DNA of 44,518 nt, from the NCBI GenBank assembly GCA_012729505.1, contig JAAYDA010000047.1, positions 1-44,518 of the forward strand. Direction: 5' to 3'. Source of the stretch: Syntrophomonadaceae bacterium. Its GTDB lineage: Bacteria > Bacillota > Syntrophomonadia > Syntrophomonadales > DTU052. The notes under the pieces were generated by a model. It worked only from the letters and a program-made list of their open reading frames with translations. It ran no database searches and was not told the origin of the DNA. Shown piece by piece: positions 23,962 to 31,599 of this stretch (the first letter of the stretch is position 1; each line of letters begins with the position of its first letter). The translations under genes were made by a program, and so were the position numbers.

Positions 23962-25308
23962 CTATAATCCTTGCTCCCAAGCTATCTCAATAAGCCTATC
24001 TGTATAATCCGCCATAAACAACGGAATATTTAAGAGATCATCGTCAAGGCGCAGGTTGCTCAAGGAAAGACGGATACGTAATTTAACCTTGTCGCTGTAT
24101 TTTTCTTTGTATTTTTTCAGGCTTCTGCTTTCCACATTGCTTTCCGCTTTTACCTCTACAGGGAAAATATCGTTTTCTCTCTGGATAAGAAAGTCAACCT
24201 CATAGCGAGGATTATCCATAGTCCAATAACGGGGCATGGCTTCAAACTGGTTTTGCAGTGCCTGTAATACATAGTTTTCGCTTAAAGCGCCTTTGAACTC
24301 CACAAACAATCGGTTGCCCTCCCCGAACGCTGAAGGAGCCAGGAGAGACAAGCGGCGTAACAGTCCCACATCCATCATATATAGCTTGAAGGCGGATAAA
24401 TCATCATAGGCGGAGATGGGTAAACCCGGAGCAGTGCTGCGATATATCTTATAGGTCAAGTTGGCATCACAAAGCCATTGCAAGGCATCTTCATATTCCC
24501 TTGCTCTAGCCCCTTCTTTAACAACCTTATAGATGAACTTCTTGTTCTCCCTGGCCAGCTGCGAGGGTATCGATTTCCATATAAGCGATATCTTCGGAAA
24601 ATCTTTAAGGTCAGGATGTTTGGCAAAATCCCGCTCATAAGCTCCCAAAATATTGGATAAGACCTGCTGCATAAGTTCAACATCTCGCTCTTGTGCCCAA
24701 GCTCGGACAGATTCCGGCATACCACCTGTCACAAAATACATTTTCAGCTTTTCATATAATGGATTAAAAAATGCCTCGGGTATGGGCTCGATTTTATCTA
24801 TAGTGTCCATGTAAGCAACAAGATTACCATCGTCATTAGCCATTAAAAACTCATTAAAGGTCATTGGCATGATTTCTAAGAAATCCACTTTGCCAACAGG
24901 AAAAGACGCTGGCCTTGACAGGGCAATCCCCAATAGTGAGCCTGCACAGGCTACATGATAATAAGGTGTATTTTCACAAAAATATTTCATTGTATTTAGA
25001 GCATTAGGGCACTCCTGTATCTCATCAAATACAATGAGGGTATCTTCTGGATTATCCTGATTAATGAATTCACCACTTGCCATCATCAAGTTTTGCAGGA
25101 TACGCTCCACATTTTTGGTGCTTTCAAAAAACTGCTTATATTCCGGATGCTCGTCGAAATTAAAATAGGCTATGTTTTTATAATATCTTTTGGCAAATTC
25201 TTTGAGAATCCAAGTCTTACCTACCTGCCGCACTCCTTTTAGGATAAGAGGTTTCCGATACTTGGAGCCCTTCCAGTCCAGCAGTTTCTGCATAATAAGC
25301 CTTTCCAC
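23962..25308 (-). CDS. AAA ATPase with C-terminal DUF4143 (accessory ATPase)
   Basis: A 448-residue protein with an N-terminal AAA_14 type ATPase: Walker A GVRQVGKT at 25-32 and Walker B LIVFDEIQE (D95, E96), then CAGSLLGI as sensor region. The C-terminal half is DUF4143, with the conserved ending YEVDFLIQRENDIFPVEVKA, which resembles a PD-(D/E)xK nuclease core (D...E-x-K). Function of this common, patchily distributed family is unknown; it is typical of genomic islands. The GTG at 25308 follows GAGGCGG; ATG at 25293 with AAAGG is an alternative. Base composition looks more AT-rich than the flanking operons. It is monocistronic. Confidence 0.82.
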   Translation of the reverse strand: MERLIMQKLLDWKGSKYRKPLILKGVRQVGKTWILKEFAKRYYKNIAYFNFDEHPEYKQFFESTKNVERILQNLMMASGEFINQDNPEDTLIVFDEIQECPNALNTMKYFCENTPYYHVACAGSLLGIALSRPASFPVGKVDFLEIMPMTFNEFLMANDDGNLVAYMDTIDKIEPIPEAFFNPLYEKLKMYFVTGGMPESVRAWAQERDVELMQQVLSNILGAYERDFAKHPDLKDFPKISLIWKSIPSQLARENKKFIYKVVKEGARAREYEDALQWLCDANLTYKIYRSTAPGLPISAYDDLSAFKLYMMDVGLLRRLSLLAPSAFGEGNRLFVEFKGALSENYVLQALQNQFEAMPRYWTMDNPRYEVDFLIQRENDIFPVEVKAESNVESRSLKKYKEKYSDKVKLRIRLSLSNLRLDDDLLNIPLFMADYTDRLIEIAWEQGL

Positions 25309-25431
25309 GACACCGCCTCACATTAATATAGATATTTCGCGCAGTATAATCACACTTCTATATAATATTATGACCATGACCCCAGTTTTTAGTCAATAGG
25401 TTCTCCCTAAATCTTGAATATATCTATATGC

Positions 25432-26319
25432 TCATATTTTCGGATTGCCATTTTGAAAAGCCAACTCACCATCTTTAAAAACCAAGAAATCGCCTTTGTT
25501 AAACTTTCGCCATTGCTCCCCTTTGGTCAAACGCTCGGTAGCAACAATAGCCGCTTTCTCATCAGATGGCTTATGCAAACCGCTAGTGTTCTGTCCAAGA
25601 CAATAAAAATATTGCTCTGCACTAGCATTGAGCGTAATAGCCCCCGGGTCAAGAGTACGGCCATCCCGAAGAACATAATGAAGATGATTATGACCGCTAT
25701 GAAAGGCCATCAAGTATTCACCGTTACTAAGAAGAATATTTAGGCTAGCTCCCGAATCCTGAATAGACTGGCAGGTTTCGTAAATGACTCTCTGAGTTTC
25801 TCCAAAATCGTAGTCGCCTTTTATACGTAAATTGCTGCCTTCCTCTAATCGCAACTTTGTGCTCACCTTGTTATTAATGTCATTTAAAATAATACATAAA
25901 GCTTTTTCCGAACCAGTAGTGCCTATCGGAACAAATCTTTGTTTTTCCCCGGGCTTGATGTAGTTGCGGTAGTATTTGTCTATCCCGCTGGCACCATTGT
26001 GTATTAGAACCCAATCCCGTCCAAACAATTCACGGACAAAAGGATGGGTATTGCTATATAAATGCTTACCTCCGACCGCATAGCGGATGTGATTTAAGAT
26101 TATTCTGGATCTAATCGTTTTCTTTTCTTGAAGATATCGGAACAAATCAGAATCCTTCATGGCCTTAGGTTCCTTAAAGACCTGGCAGAACCCCAATTCT
26201 TCAGGATAGAATGCTACTCCCCACCCATCTGGCTGATTTTGAGAGTCCGCTTGCATTACTTGTTCACTGAACTGAATATTGGATTCCTTGTTTGATGATA
26301 TCCCTAGTAATTCGCACAT
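25432..26319 (-). CDS. Class II glutamine amidotransferase (YafJ-like)
   Basis: A 295-residue protein with Ntn-hydrolase GATase-II fold. The N-terminal nucleophile is Cys2 (start MCELLGIS), followed by PDGWGVAFY, RSRIILNHIRYAVGG and THPFVRELFGRDWVLIHNG, the core motifs of YafJ/GATase_4 proteins. It would hydrolyse the amide of glutamine or of a gamma-glutamyl compound; the partner or substrate is not known. The ATG at 26319 follows GGAGG; the Shine-Dalgarno overlaps the end of the tiny ORF 26326-26472. It lies in the accessory island and has no synthase neighbour. Confidence 0.82.
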   Translation of the reverse strand: MCELLGISSNKESNIQFSEQVMQADSQNQPDGWGVAFYPEELGFCQVFKEPKAMKDSDLFRYLQEKKTIRSRIILNHIRYAVGGKHLYSNTHPFVRELFGRDWVLIHNGASGIDKYYRNYIKPGEKQRFVPIGTTGSEKALCIILNDINNKVSTKLRLEEGSNLRIKGDYDFGETQRVIYETCQSIQDSGASLNILLSNGEYLMAFHSGHNHLHYVLRDGRTLDPGAITLNASAEQYFYCLGQNTSGLHKPSDEKAAIVATERLTKGEQWRKFNKGDFLVFKDGELAFQNGNPKI

Positions 26320-26325
26320 TATTGG

Positions 26326-26472
26326 TTACCTCCACTCCTGCATATGTTCTTCTGTATCTGCAACCCGGCAATCGGTGTTATGGTGATGGACAAAATGATG
26401 CTGGTTGATCTCACCAAATTTACCGGCGATCTGCGGTTGTTCGTAAGGTAGTATAAATAAAAAAACACTCAC
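26326..26472 (-). CDS. Very short ORF (48 aa) coupled to the fragment upstream
   Basis: An uninterrupted frame from GTG at 26472, which overlaps the stop of the pRiA4b-like fragment by four bases (GTGA), to TAA at 26326 just before the amidotransferase gene. The translated middle and end (PYEQPQIAGKFGEINQHH, then TDCRVADTEEHMQEW) look like protein sequence, rich in His and acidic residues. I recognise no family and there is no proper Shine-Dalgarno. It may be the tail of a decayed gene. Low confidence. Confidence 0.2.
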   Translation of the reverse strand: MSVFLFILPYEQPQIAGKFGEINQHHFVHHHNTDCRVADTEEHMQEWR

Positions 26473-26654
26473 CATCTGAAGATAACTTGTGGACGGCGTT
26501 CCCAATCAGATAACTCCAAATTCCAATATCCCGCCCACTGTTTCATTTGCTCGTAATCCTCGTGTTTCGGATTCTGCATTATGTTATGGAAATCAATATA
26601 CCCGTCAACTCCTCCGACATCTTCGGGCGGTGCTTGTCCAGTCGCTTCGAGCAA
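26469..26654 (-). pseudogene. C-terminal fragment of a plasmid pRiA4b ORF-3-like protein
   Basis: The frame encodes LLEATGQAPPEDVGGVDGY, then FHNIMQNPKHEDYEQMKQW, matching the conserved C-terminal block (PPEDxGG...GY, DP-H-x-x-Y/H-E-x-M-x-x-W) of pRiA4b ORF-3 family proteins, which are usually 180 residues or longer. Here only about 60-75 residues remain: the frame continues upstream only to about 26700, where the AbiEii gene ends, and no N-terminal part follows. The ORF begins at a TTG without a ribosome site. This is best read as a truncated remnant of a mobile-element passenger gene, cut when the abiE genes arrived or by deletion. Family assignment is from memory of the motif. Confidence 0.6.
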
Positions 26655-26698
26655 GTACGGTGATTCCTCGTTTGCATATCGATGTTCCTCCGCATTAT

Positions 26699-27661
26699 CT
26701 ATCTGTCCAAACCCTGCAAGACCTCGTACAGCTTGCTCATTTGCTTGATTACTTTCGCAAACGGGATTATGTCGGATTCGTTGAAAACATAAACCCTTTG
26801 CATTTCAGTAAAAGTCGCCTGAAGCTTGGCGTCAGTTTCGAGTGCCTTGAAAAGCAGGAAGTCGGCAAAGGGCTTCTGCGCCAAATCGCAGCCGATTCGA
26901 TTCTGTTCCTCTCGTCGCTTATATTCAAGCATTTTCAGCAGTTCATCTCGTCGGGCAAGGAGTGCGGCGATTCTCTTGGTGTTCATCAACAAAGTCAGGT
27001 CGTATAAATGCTTCGCCATATCAATCAGCATCTGCCGCTGATAGTAAAACTCTGCCGCCAGAATTTTGTCCGCGAAGATGCGCTCCATTTTGATAGTCTT
27101 AACCTCAAAAGGAAAAACGTCAAAGCTATCACGGAGGATACTCCGCTGCTCAGAGGTTGCCTCCGAATACAGCAAAGGTGCGACAACTAAGGATTCAACG
27201 GGTTCGCTCACTGTGAATGATGTTGCTTCTACTTTCACATATCCGAATCGCTGCAGGGTATCGTCGGCATCGATTTTCGTCACCGGCTGATATTCATAAA
27301 CGCTGGTGATGCTCCCTTTGGCATTAATCTCTCTTGTTTTATCGCTTGTCCTGGGCAGAGATGTGTAACCGTTTGCCGCAGTTTCCAATCTCTTTTTCCC
27401 CTGAGATTTTGAGCAGTCCTGTACCTCCACCGTCAGATCTATGTCCTCAGAAAACCTTTTCAGGCTCCCGATGGCTTTGTATAAAGCAGTACCGCCTTTG
27501 AAATACGCAGGCAGTTCCGATTGCCAAGACGCAAGTTCAGAAAGAAGCAGGGTGAGATAGTAATCCTTCTCGATGATATCTTCTCTGATTCCTGTCTTTT
27601 CTGATATGGTCGAAAGCAAAGCCTGAAAAGCGTCTTTGTCTTTATGAAGTCTCATCTCCAT
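26699..27661 (-). CDS. abiEii: AbiEii-type nucleotidyltransferase toxin
   Basis: A protein of about 320 residues with the minimal nucleotidyltransferase fold of AbiEii/AbiGii toxins: FKGGTALYKAIGSLKRFSED with GG at 56-57 and catalytic Asp/Glu in SEDIDL (D73, D75), plus the conserved MERIFADKILAAEFY segment. AbiEii is the toxin of a type IV toxin-antitoxin and phage abortive-infection system; related enzymes add nucleotides to tRNA acceptor ends. It overlaps the antitoxin gene (TGATG), which indicates translational coupling. The ATG at 27661 is used; ATG at 27655 with GAGAGG eight bases upstream is an alternative. The catalytic residues look intact, so the toxin is probably active. Confidence 0.88.
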   Translation of the reverse strand: MEMRLHKDKDAFQALLSTISEKTGIREDIIEKDYYLTLLLSELASWQSELPAYFKGGTALYKAIGSLKRFSEDIDLTVEVQDCSKSQGKKRLETAANGYTSLPRTSDKTREINAKGSITSVYEYQPVTKIDADDTLQRFGYVKVEATSFTVSEPVESLVVAPLLYSEATSEQRSILRDSFDVFPFEVKTIKMERIFADKILAAEFYYQRQMLIDMAKHLYDLTLLMNTKRIAALLARRDELLKMLEYKRREEQNRIGCDLAQKPFADFLLFKALETDAKLQATFTEMQRVYVFNESDIIPFAKVIKQMSKLYEVLQGLDR

Positions 27662-28305
27662 CACCTCTCCACCAGCACATCAACCAGTCCCAGCAAGGTT
27701 TTCTGCGGGTAATGCCGTCTGGCATATGTCAGTGTTTTCACTGTATCTAATTCATTTCTTTCCGCAAAGGCGTGAAGCAATGCTCTTGGATTCTCCGCAT
27801 CAACATGAGCCTCCGGCAAGGCTCTGATGACATCAAGGAACTGCAGATAACGGAAGTTACCCGCATTTACTGTAACAACCGGCTTTCTGACGATGATGAA
27901 TCTGTCACCAACATTCTTACGATAGGCATTGGTGGCTATCTCTCGCTTAGCGGGCACAAGCGTTGTCAGCCCGATTTTATTCATGAGAGAAAATCCTGTT
28001 TCATAGCCGATGATTTCATCGCCGCGACGGGTGAGCAGCTGCGCCTCAATTAATTCTTCGCTCGGTCGAGCCGTGCCGAACACCGTCTGCCTGACACGAT
28101 AATAAACGCCTTTTTGGAAACGCTCAATCAAGCCCTTGTCTGCCAGACGCTTCAAGGCAACGTTGGTAATCGGTTTAGCTTTATGGATAGAGACTTTATA
28201 TTCCTCAGTCATTGCTTCCGCTATGACATCAGTCTGAAAAGCCTGACCATAGGGGATGTCAGCTATTTTGCTTGTGATAAATTCACCGTAGGTGAGGTGC
28301 TCCAT
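27661..28305 (-). CDS. abiEi: AbiEi-type antitoxin / transcriptional autoregulator (DUF6088-like)
   Basis: A 214-residue partner of AbiEii. The N-terminal half contains a winged helix (ITNVALKRLADKGLIERFQKGVYYR), as in AbiEi antitoxins, which repress their own promoter; the C-terminal half (about 100-214) is the antitoxin domain with FSLMNKIGLTT and NAGNFRYLQFLDVIRALPEA. The ATG at 28305 is nine bases after AAAGGAG; a TTG two codons upstream is too close. The promoter region ahead carries an 11-bp inverted repeat flanking the start of transcription. Toxin follows with overlapping codons. Confidence 0.85.
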   Translation of the reverse strand: MEHLTYGEFITSKIADIPYGQAFQTDVIAEAMTEEYKVSIHKAKPITNVALKRLADKGLIERFQKGVYYRVRQTVFGTARPSEELIEAQLLTRRGDEIIGYETGFSLMNKIGLTTLVPAKREIATNAYRKNVGDRFIIVRKPVVTVNAGNFRYLQFLDVIRALPEAHVDAENPRALLHAFAERNELDTVKTLTYARRHYPQKTLLGLVDVLVER

Positions 28306-28323
28306 AGACAAGGACTCCTTTCT

Positions 28324-28395
28324 TGTGTTATTATTATGTTATTATTTCATCAATATTATTGACTCTATAATAACACATTATGCGCAAAAAGCCAA
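28324..28395 (-). promoter_or_regulatory. abiE promoter with flanking 11-bp inverted repeat (probable AbiEi operator)
   Basis: On the minus strand TTGGCT (28395-28390), 17 bases, TATTAT (28372-28367). The -10 lies inside ATAATAACACA (28367-28377), whose perfect inverted copy TGTGTTATTAT is at 28324-28334, in the 5' leader 20 bases before the antitoxin start. An extra half GTTATTAT lies at 28338-28345. AbiEi antitoxins are known to repress by binding inverted repeats in their promoter, so this is the likely operator. Confidence 0.65.
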
Positions 28396-28435
28396 TTGCG
28401 TGTCTCGGTTTCAGGAAATATTAAATCGCTCCCTA

Positions 28436-28609
28436 TCAGATTGCTCTAATGGCTTGTGCCATTTCATTTGTATTTTTAAAGTGTTTGGCTTTGTCGGCGC
28501 TTAATCCTTTTTGTATGAAATCCTTTAACGAATCAGGTGCCTTTTCAGTATCGTTTTTCCTGTCATCACATAATAAATTACCCTGGTCAAAGCGTATGTC
28601 TCTGTGCAA
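28436..28609 (-). CDS. Small ORF or gene remnant (57 aa) upstream of abiE
   Basis: From TTG at 28609 to TGA at 28438 the frame encodes LHRDIRFDQGNLLCDDRKN, then KAPDSLKDFIQKGLSADK, ending FKNTNEMAQAIRAI. The composition is that of a soluble charged protein and looks coding, but there is no good Shine-Dalgarno and the frame loses sense immediately upstream near the tRNA terminator. No family recognised. It could be the C-terminal stump of a gene broken at the edge of the accessory island. The surrounding 380-base gap otherwise holds only the abiE promoter and the tRNA terminator. Confidence 0.3.
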   Translation of the reverse strand: MHRDIRFDQGNLLCDDRKNDTEKAPDSLKDFIQKGLSADKAKHFKNTNEMAQAIRAI

Positions 28610-28643
28610 AGAAAAAGCAAGAGAAAAAACGCTTAATCGCAGT

Positions 28644-28672
28644 AAACCAAAAGCCCCTCCATTTGGAGGAGC
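28644..28672 (-). terminator. Terminator downstream of tRNA-Thr
   Basis: Minus strand: GCTCCTCC, loop AAAT, GGAGGGGC (8 bp with one G-U), then TTTTGGTTT. It begins 14 bases after the tRNA 3' end. Confidence 0.8.
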
Positions 28673-28685
28673 CTACAGTTTCACC

Positions 28686-28760
28686 TGGAGCCGATGGCCG
28701 GATTTGAACCGGCGACCTGCGCATTACGAGTGCGCTGCTCTGCCACTGAGCCACATCGGC
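28686..28760 (-). tRNA. tRNA-Thr (anticodon CGT)
   Basis: A full cloverleaf of 75 bases on the minus strand. Acceptor stem GCCGATG/CATCGGC, D arm GCTC-GAGC, anticodon stem GCGCA/TGCGC with loop CTCGTAA giving anticodon CGT (reads ACG), T arm GCCGG-TTCAAAT-CCGGC, and an encoded CCA end. It is followed by a terminator. Its 3' end faces the accessory island, a usual integration side, but I find no second copy of the 3' end in the window. Confidence 0.97.
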
Positions 28761-28847
28761 ATTTATTATCTAATACATATTATCAAGTTGCCGGCGAAAT
28801 TTCAATGTTGCCAGGCATGAAGGGTTTCACTGCTGCAGCGGGTTAAA

Positions 28848-29108
28848 TCATGAGTCCTGAAAGTTCCTGTTCCGCAATACGTTGCGGGTGCCGCTGTAGA
28901 GTCCTACGGCGGAAAGTCCGATTAACAAGCCCTCTATTATTATCATTGTGACAGGCTGCTCCAAATTGCGCAATGCCAGAGCCGCCAATAAGCCAAAGAG
29001 AATTGCCAAAAGCGGGGCAAATTTATTGGGCAGTCCGGCTTTCTTGGCCGCCTCCACCAAACCGTTGACCACCGGTATGGCAATGGTCATCATATATTCA
29101 TGCGACAA
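28848..29108 (-). CDS. Small membrane protein, holin-like (Hol44 / phage holin 5 type)
   Basis: An 86-residue protein with an N-terminal amphipathic helix (IPVVNGLVEAAKKAGLPNKF) and two membrane segments at about 31-46 and 52-72, ending with the segment GLSAVGLYSGTRNV. This resembles small holins of the Hol44/superfamily V type found in phages and also alone in clostridial chromosomes. No endolysin is adjacent, so a lysis role is doubtful. The TTG at 29108 follows GGGAGGGG by five bases. It lies 77 bases after argH on the same strand. Confidence 0.65.
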   Translation of the reverse strand: MSHEYMMTIAIPVVNGLVEAAKKAGLPNKFAPLLAILFGLLAALALRNLEQPVTMIIIEGLLIGLSAVGLYSGTRNVLRNRNFQDS

Positions 29109-29185
29109 TTTAACCCCTCCCAGACATATTATTTAATCCATTATATGCCCGGGAATTGGAAATGGATGCCAGACGGTCTCTTAAC

Positions 29186-30580
29186 TTAACCGGCTATTAT
29201 GGCAGCAGCCTTTTGCAGAAAATGGTCGGCCTCTTCCAGTGCCTGCTTGATGGCCTCCGGGGCCGTGCCCCCATACAGAGATCTTTTTTCCACACAGGCC
29301 TTCAGCTTTATCTCCCCGTATATATCCTGATCAATCAATGGGGAAAAGCCTCGGAATTCTGCCAGAGTCATCTCCTCTAATGATTTTTCCCGTTCCAGAC
29401 ACCAGGCTACAATCTGACCGACTACACTGTGGGAATCCCGGAAGGCCATGCCTTTTGTCACCAGGTAGTCAGCCAGGTCAGTGGCATTGGTAAAGCCCCG
29501 GGCGGCCCCTCTGTACATCCGATCCACGTTAAATCGGGCGGACCTTAGCATAGGGGTGTAAATTGCCAGGCATTTTTTCAGGGTATCTACCGAATCAAAA
29601 AGGGGTTCCTTATCTTCCTGCATATCCTTGTTGTAGGCCAAAGGCAGTCCTTTCATGGTGGTCAAGAGGGACATGAGATTACCGTAAACCCGACCGGTCT
29701 TGCCTCTAACCAGCTCAGCCATATCAGGATTCTTTTTCTGGGGCATAATGCTGGACCCGGTGCTGAAAGCATCATCTAATTCAATAAATCCGAATTCATC
29801 CGTAGCCCAGAGGATGATCTCTTCAGACAGCCTGCTCAGATGAACCATCAATATGGCTCCAAAGGACATGAATTCCAGGACAAAATCCCGGTCACTGACG
29901 GCATCCAGGCTGTTGCGGGTAAGATGTTCAAAACCTAACTCCTGACGAACCACCTCCCGGTCAATGGGAAAGCCGCTACCGGCCAGAGCACCGGAACCTA
30001 GTGGCATATAGTCCATTCTTTTGACGGCATCCTTCAGTCTTTCCCAGTCCCGTCGCAGCATTTCAAAATAAGCCAGCAGATGATGAGCCAGTGAGATGGG
30101 CTGAGCTTTTTGCAGATGGGTATAGCCGGGCATAACTGTATCCACATGCTCATGGGCCAAATCTCTTAAGGCAGTCATCAATTCAATCAGCAGTCCACTG
30201 ATTATTTCCGCCTCTGAACGCAGGTAGAGACGAATATCCAGGGCCACCTGATCATTGCGGCTGCGGGCAGTATGAAGCTTTTTGCCGGTTTCCCCTATCC
30301 GCTGGATCAAAAAGGTTTCAATATTCATATGGACATCTTCAGCCGTTACCGAAAATTCCAGCTTACCGGCCTCAATGTCTTCCTGGATCGACAAGAGACC
30401 TCTTACGATCTCCTCTGCTTCCACAGGCAGAATTATTCCCTGCAAAGCCAGCATACGGGCGTGGGCTATACTGCCCTGAATGTCTTGGCGATACAGCCTG
30501 GAATCAAAGCTGATGGAAGCATTAAAATCATCTGCCATCTCCGCAGTTTTTTTGGAAAAACGTCCGCCCCACAATTTCAT
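29186..30580 (-). CDS. argH: Argininosuccinate lyase
   Basis: A 464-residue enzyme of the fumarase/aspartase superfamily that splits argininosuccinate into arginine and fumarate, the last step of arginine synthesis. The signature [13 protein letters not shown] with the catalytic Ser loop is intact, as are the N-terminal KLWGGRFSK and HTARSRNDQ segments. Length is normal. The ATG at 30580 follows GGGGGG at a rather long 12 bases. It starts 33 bases after the phosphoglycerate-mutase-family gene, so these two are probably co-transcribed; argG lies 1 kb upstream, beyond a divergent DUF1540 gene. Confidence 0.96.
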   Translation of the reverse strand: MKLWGGRFSKKTAEMADDFNASISFDSRLYRQDIQGSIAHARMLALQGIILPVEAEEIVRGLLSIQEDIEAGKLEFSVTAEDVHMNIETFLIQRIGETGKKLHTARSRNDQVALDIRLYLRSEAEIISGLLIELMTALRDLAHEHVDTVMPGYTHLQKAQPISLAHHLLAYFEMLRRDWERLKDAVKRMDYMPLGSGALAGSGFPIDREVVRQELGFEHLTRNSLDAVSDRDFVLEFMSFGAILMVHLSRLSEEIILWATDEFGFIELDDAFSTGSSIMPQKKNPDMAELVRGKTGRVYGNLMSLLTTMKGLPLAYNKDMQEDKEPLFDSVDTLKKCLAIYTPMLRSARFNVDRMYRGAARGFTNATDLADYLVTKGMAFRDSHSVVGQIVAWCLEREKSLEEMTLAEFRGFSPLIDQDIYGEIKLKACVEKRSLYGGTAPEAIKQALEEADHFLQKAAAIIAG

Positions 30581-30613
30581 ACTGCTTTAATACCCCCCGC
30601 CTCAGATTATTAT

Positions 30614-31228
30614 CTAGTTCTCATCTATGAGATGGTCCCGAACGTTCAAATGCTTGAACCGGAACACATCTCCTTCCAGTTCTACTACGCTTATGGCAGC
30701 ATTATTATGGTAATAACGCCGAAAACAGGATAAGTCCTCTCCATGAAGATAACATCCTAATGCCATTAAGGCCCCGCCATGAGTCACCATAACTATTGCT
30801 TCCCCAGTATGACCTTCGACTACCTTATTAAATCCCCCCACTACCCGCCGGGAGAAATCCGTTATCGAGTCCCCTCCAGATATTACCGCTCTTTCGGGAT
30901 CCTCCAGCCAGACTCGATAGGTCTCCTCTCCGAATCTCTCTCTGATCTCTTTCTCATTCAGACCTTCCCATTCCCCAAAATCTATTTCTCCTATTTCGGG
31001 AATGACAATTACCTGCAAATTATGGGACTCGGCAATAATCTCTGCCGTTTCCCGGGCCCGAATCAGATTGCTGGAATAGATAGCTTTAATATCTTCTCTT
31101 CTCAATTTATCGGCCACCTTTCCGGCTTCCCGACGTCCTTGGTCACTCAGGGGAACATCCATCGTTCCCTGATACTTTCCGCTTTCATTCCAGCCGGTGG
31201 TTCCATGTCTTACCAGAAACAGGCGCAT
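30614..31228 (-). CDS. Histidine phosphatase family protein (phosphoglycerate mutase-like)
   Basis: A 204-residue enzyme with the phosphohistidine motif LVRHGTTGWN (H9), the RARETAEI segment, GEIDFGEWEGLN and the second His in VTHGG. It has the CobC/GpmB-type length. Substrate could be alpha-ribazole phosphate, a 3-phosphoglycerate or another phosphate ester. Placement directly before argH makes a housecleaning role possible but nothing in the sequence shows it. The start is ATG at 31228, six bases after GGAGGG; an ATG two codons earlier abuts the Shine-Dalgarno. Confidence 0.87.
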   Translation of the reverse strand: MRLFLVRHGTTGWNESGKYQGTMDVPLSDQGRREAGKVADKLRREDIKAIYSSNLIRARETAEIIAESHNLQVIVIPEIGEIDFGEWEGLNEKEIRERFGEETYRVWLEDPERAVISGGDSITDFSRRVVGGFNKVVEGHTGEAIVMVTHGGALMALGCYLHGEDLSCFRRYYHNNAAISVVELEGDVFRFKHLNVRDHLIDEN

Positions 31229-31270
31229 AGTCATCCCTCCATTCCGCTTGCAGCAAATACTGATCCTGTT

Positions 31271-31299
31271 GTGACAACTTGTTCTTTATTGAATATTAT
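31271..31299 (+). promoter_or_regulatory. Candidate sigma-A promoter of the DUF1540 gene
   Basis: GTGACA (31271-31276), 17 bases, TATTAT (31294-31299), 66 bases before the start codon. Five of six bases match at each box. Moderate support only. Confidence 0.4.
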
Positions 31300-31365
31300 C
31301 AGGCCAACTTATGCAATCTGTTAAAGTAGCAAATATTAAATCTAAATGAAAGGAGGTAGTTGGCA

Positions 31366-31542
31366 GTGAGTCAAACCAGCAGGCTGTCCAGTCCCATTAG
31401 CCGGGTTAAGTGCGTAGTTAATTCATGTTATTTCTATGAACAAGGCGATCAGTGTATGGCGGAAAGAATTGAAGTAAAACCTCCCAATTCTTCCACCAGC
31501 GAAGATACTGACTGTAACACCTTCCAGCCTAAACGAGCTTAA
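31366..31542 (+). CDS. DUF1540 small cysteine protein
   Basis: A 58-residue protein with four cysteines in the DUF1540 pattern: VKCVVNSCYFYEQGDQCMAE, then the ending DTDCNTF. The cysteines probably bind a metal. DUF1540 proteins are common in spore-forming clostridia and are of unknown function. The GTG at 31366 is nine bases after GGAGG; a TTG at 31360 is too close. It is the only plus-strand gene inside the arginine block, between argG and the histidine phosphatase gene. Confidence 0.8.
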   Translation: MSQTSRLSSPISRVKCVVNSCYFYEQGDQCMAERIEVKPPNSSTSEDTDCNTFQPKRA

Positions 31543-31555
31543 ATTCACAGTCTGA

Positions 31556-31585
31556 CCGGGCTGACCTGGAACCAGGCCGGCCCGG
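31556..31585. terminator. GC-rich hairpin between DUF1540 and argG
   Basis: CCGGGC/GCCCGG and the inner CCTGG/CCAGG stack into one hairpin between two convergent genes. The T-runs are weak on both sides, so it is a plausible bidirectional terminator only. Confidence 0.5.
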
Positions 31586-31599
31586 ATTATTTCAGGCGC

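Noticed and set aside
23940-28690. Attachment-site duplication for the accessory island
   Set aside because: The tRNA 3' end and T arm sequence do not reappear near the other island edge; no direct repeat could be supported.
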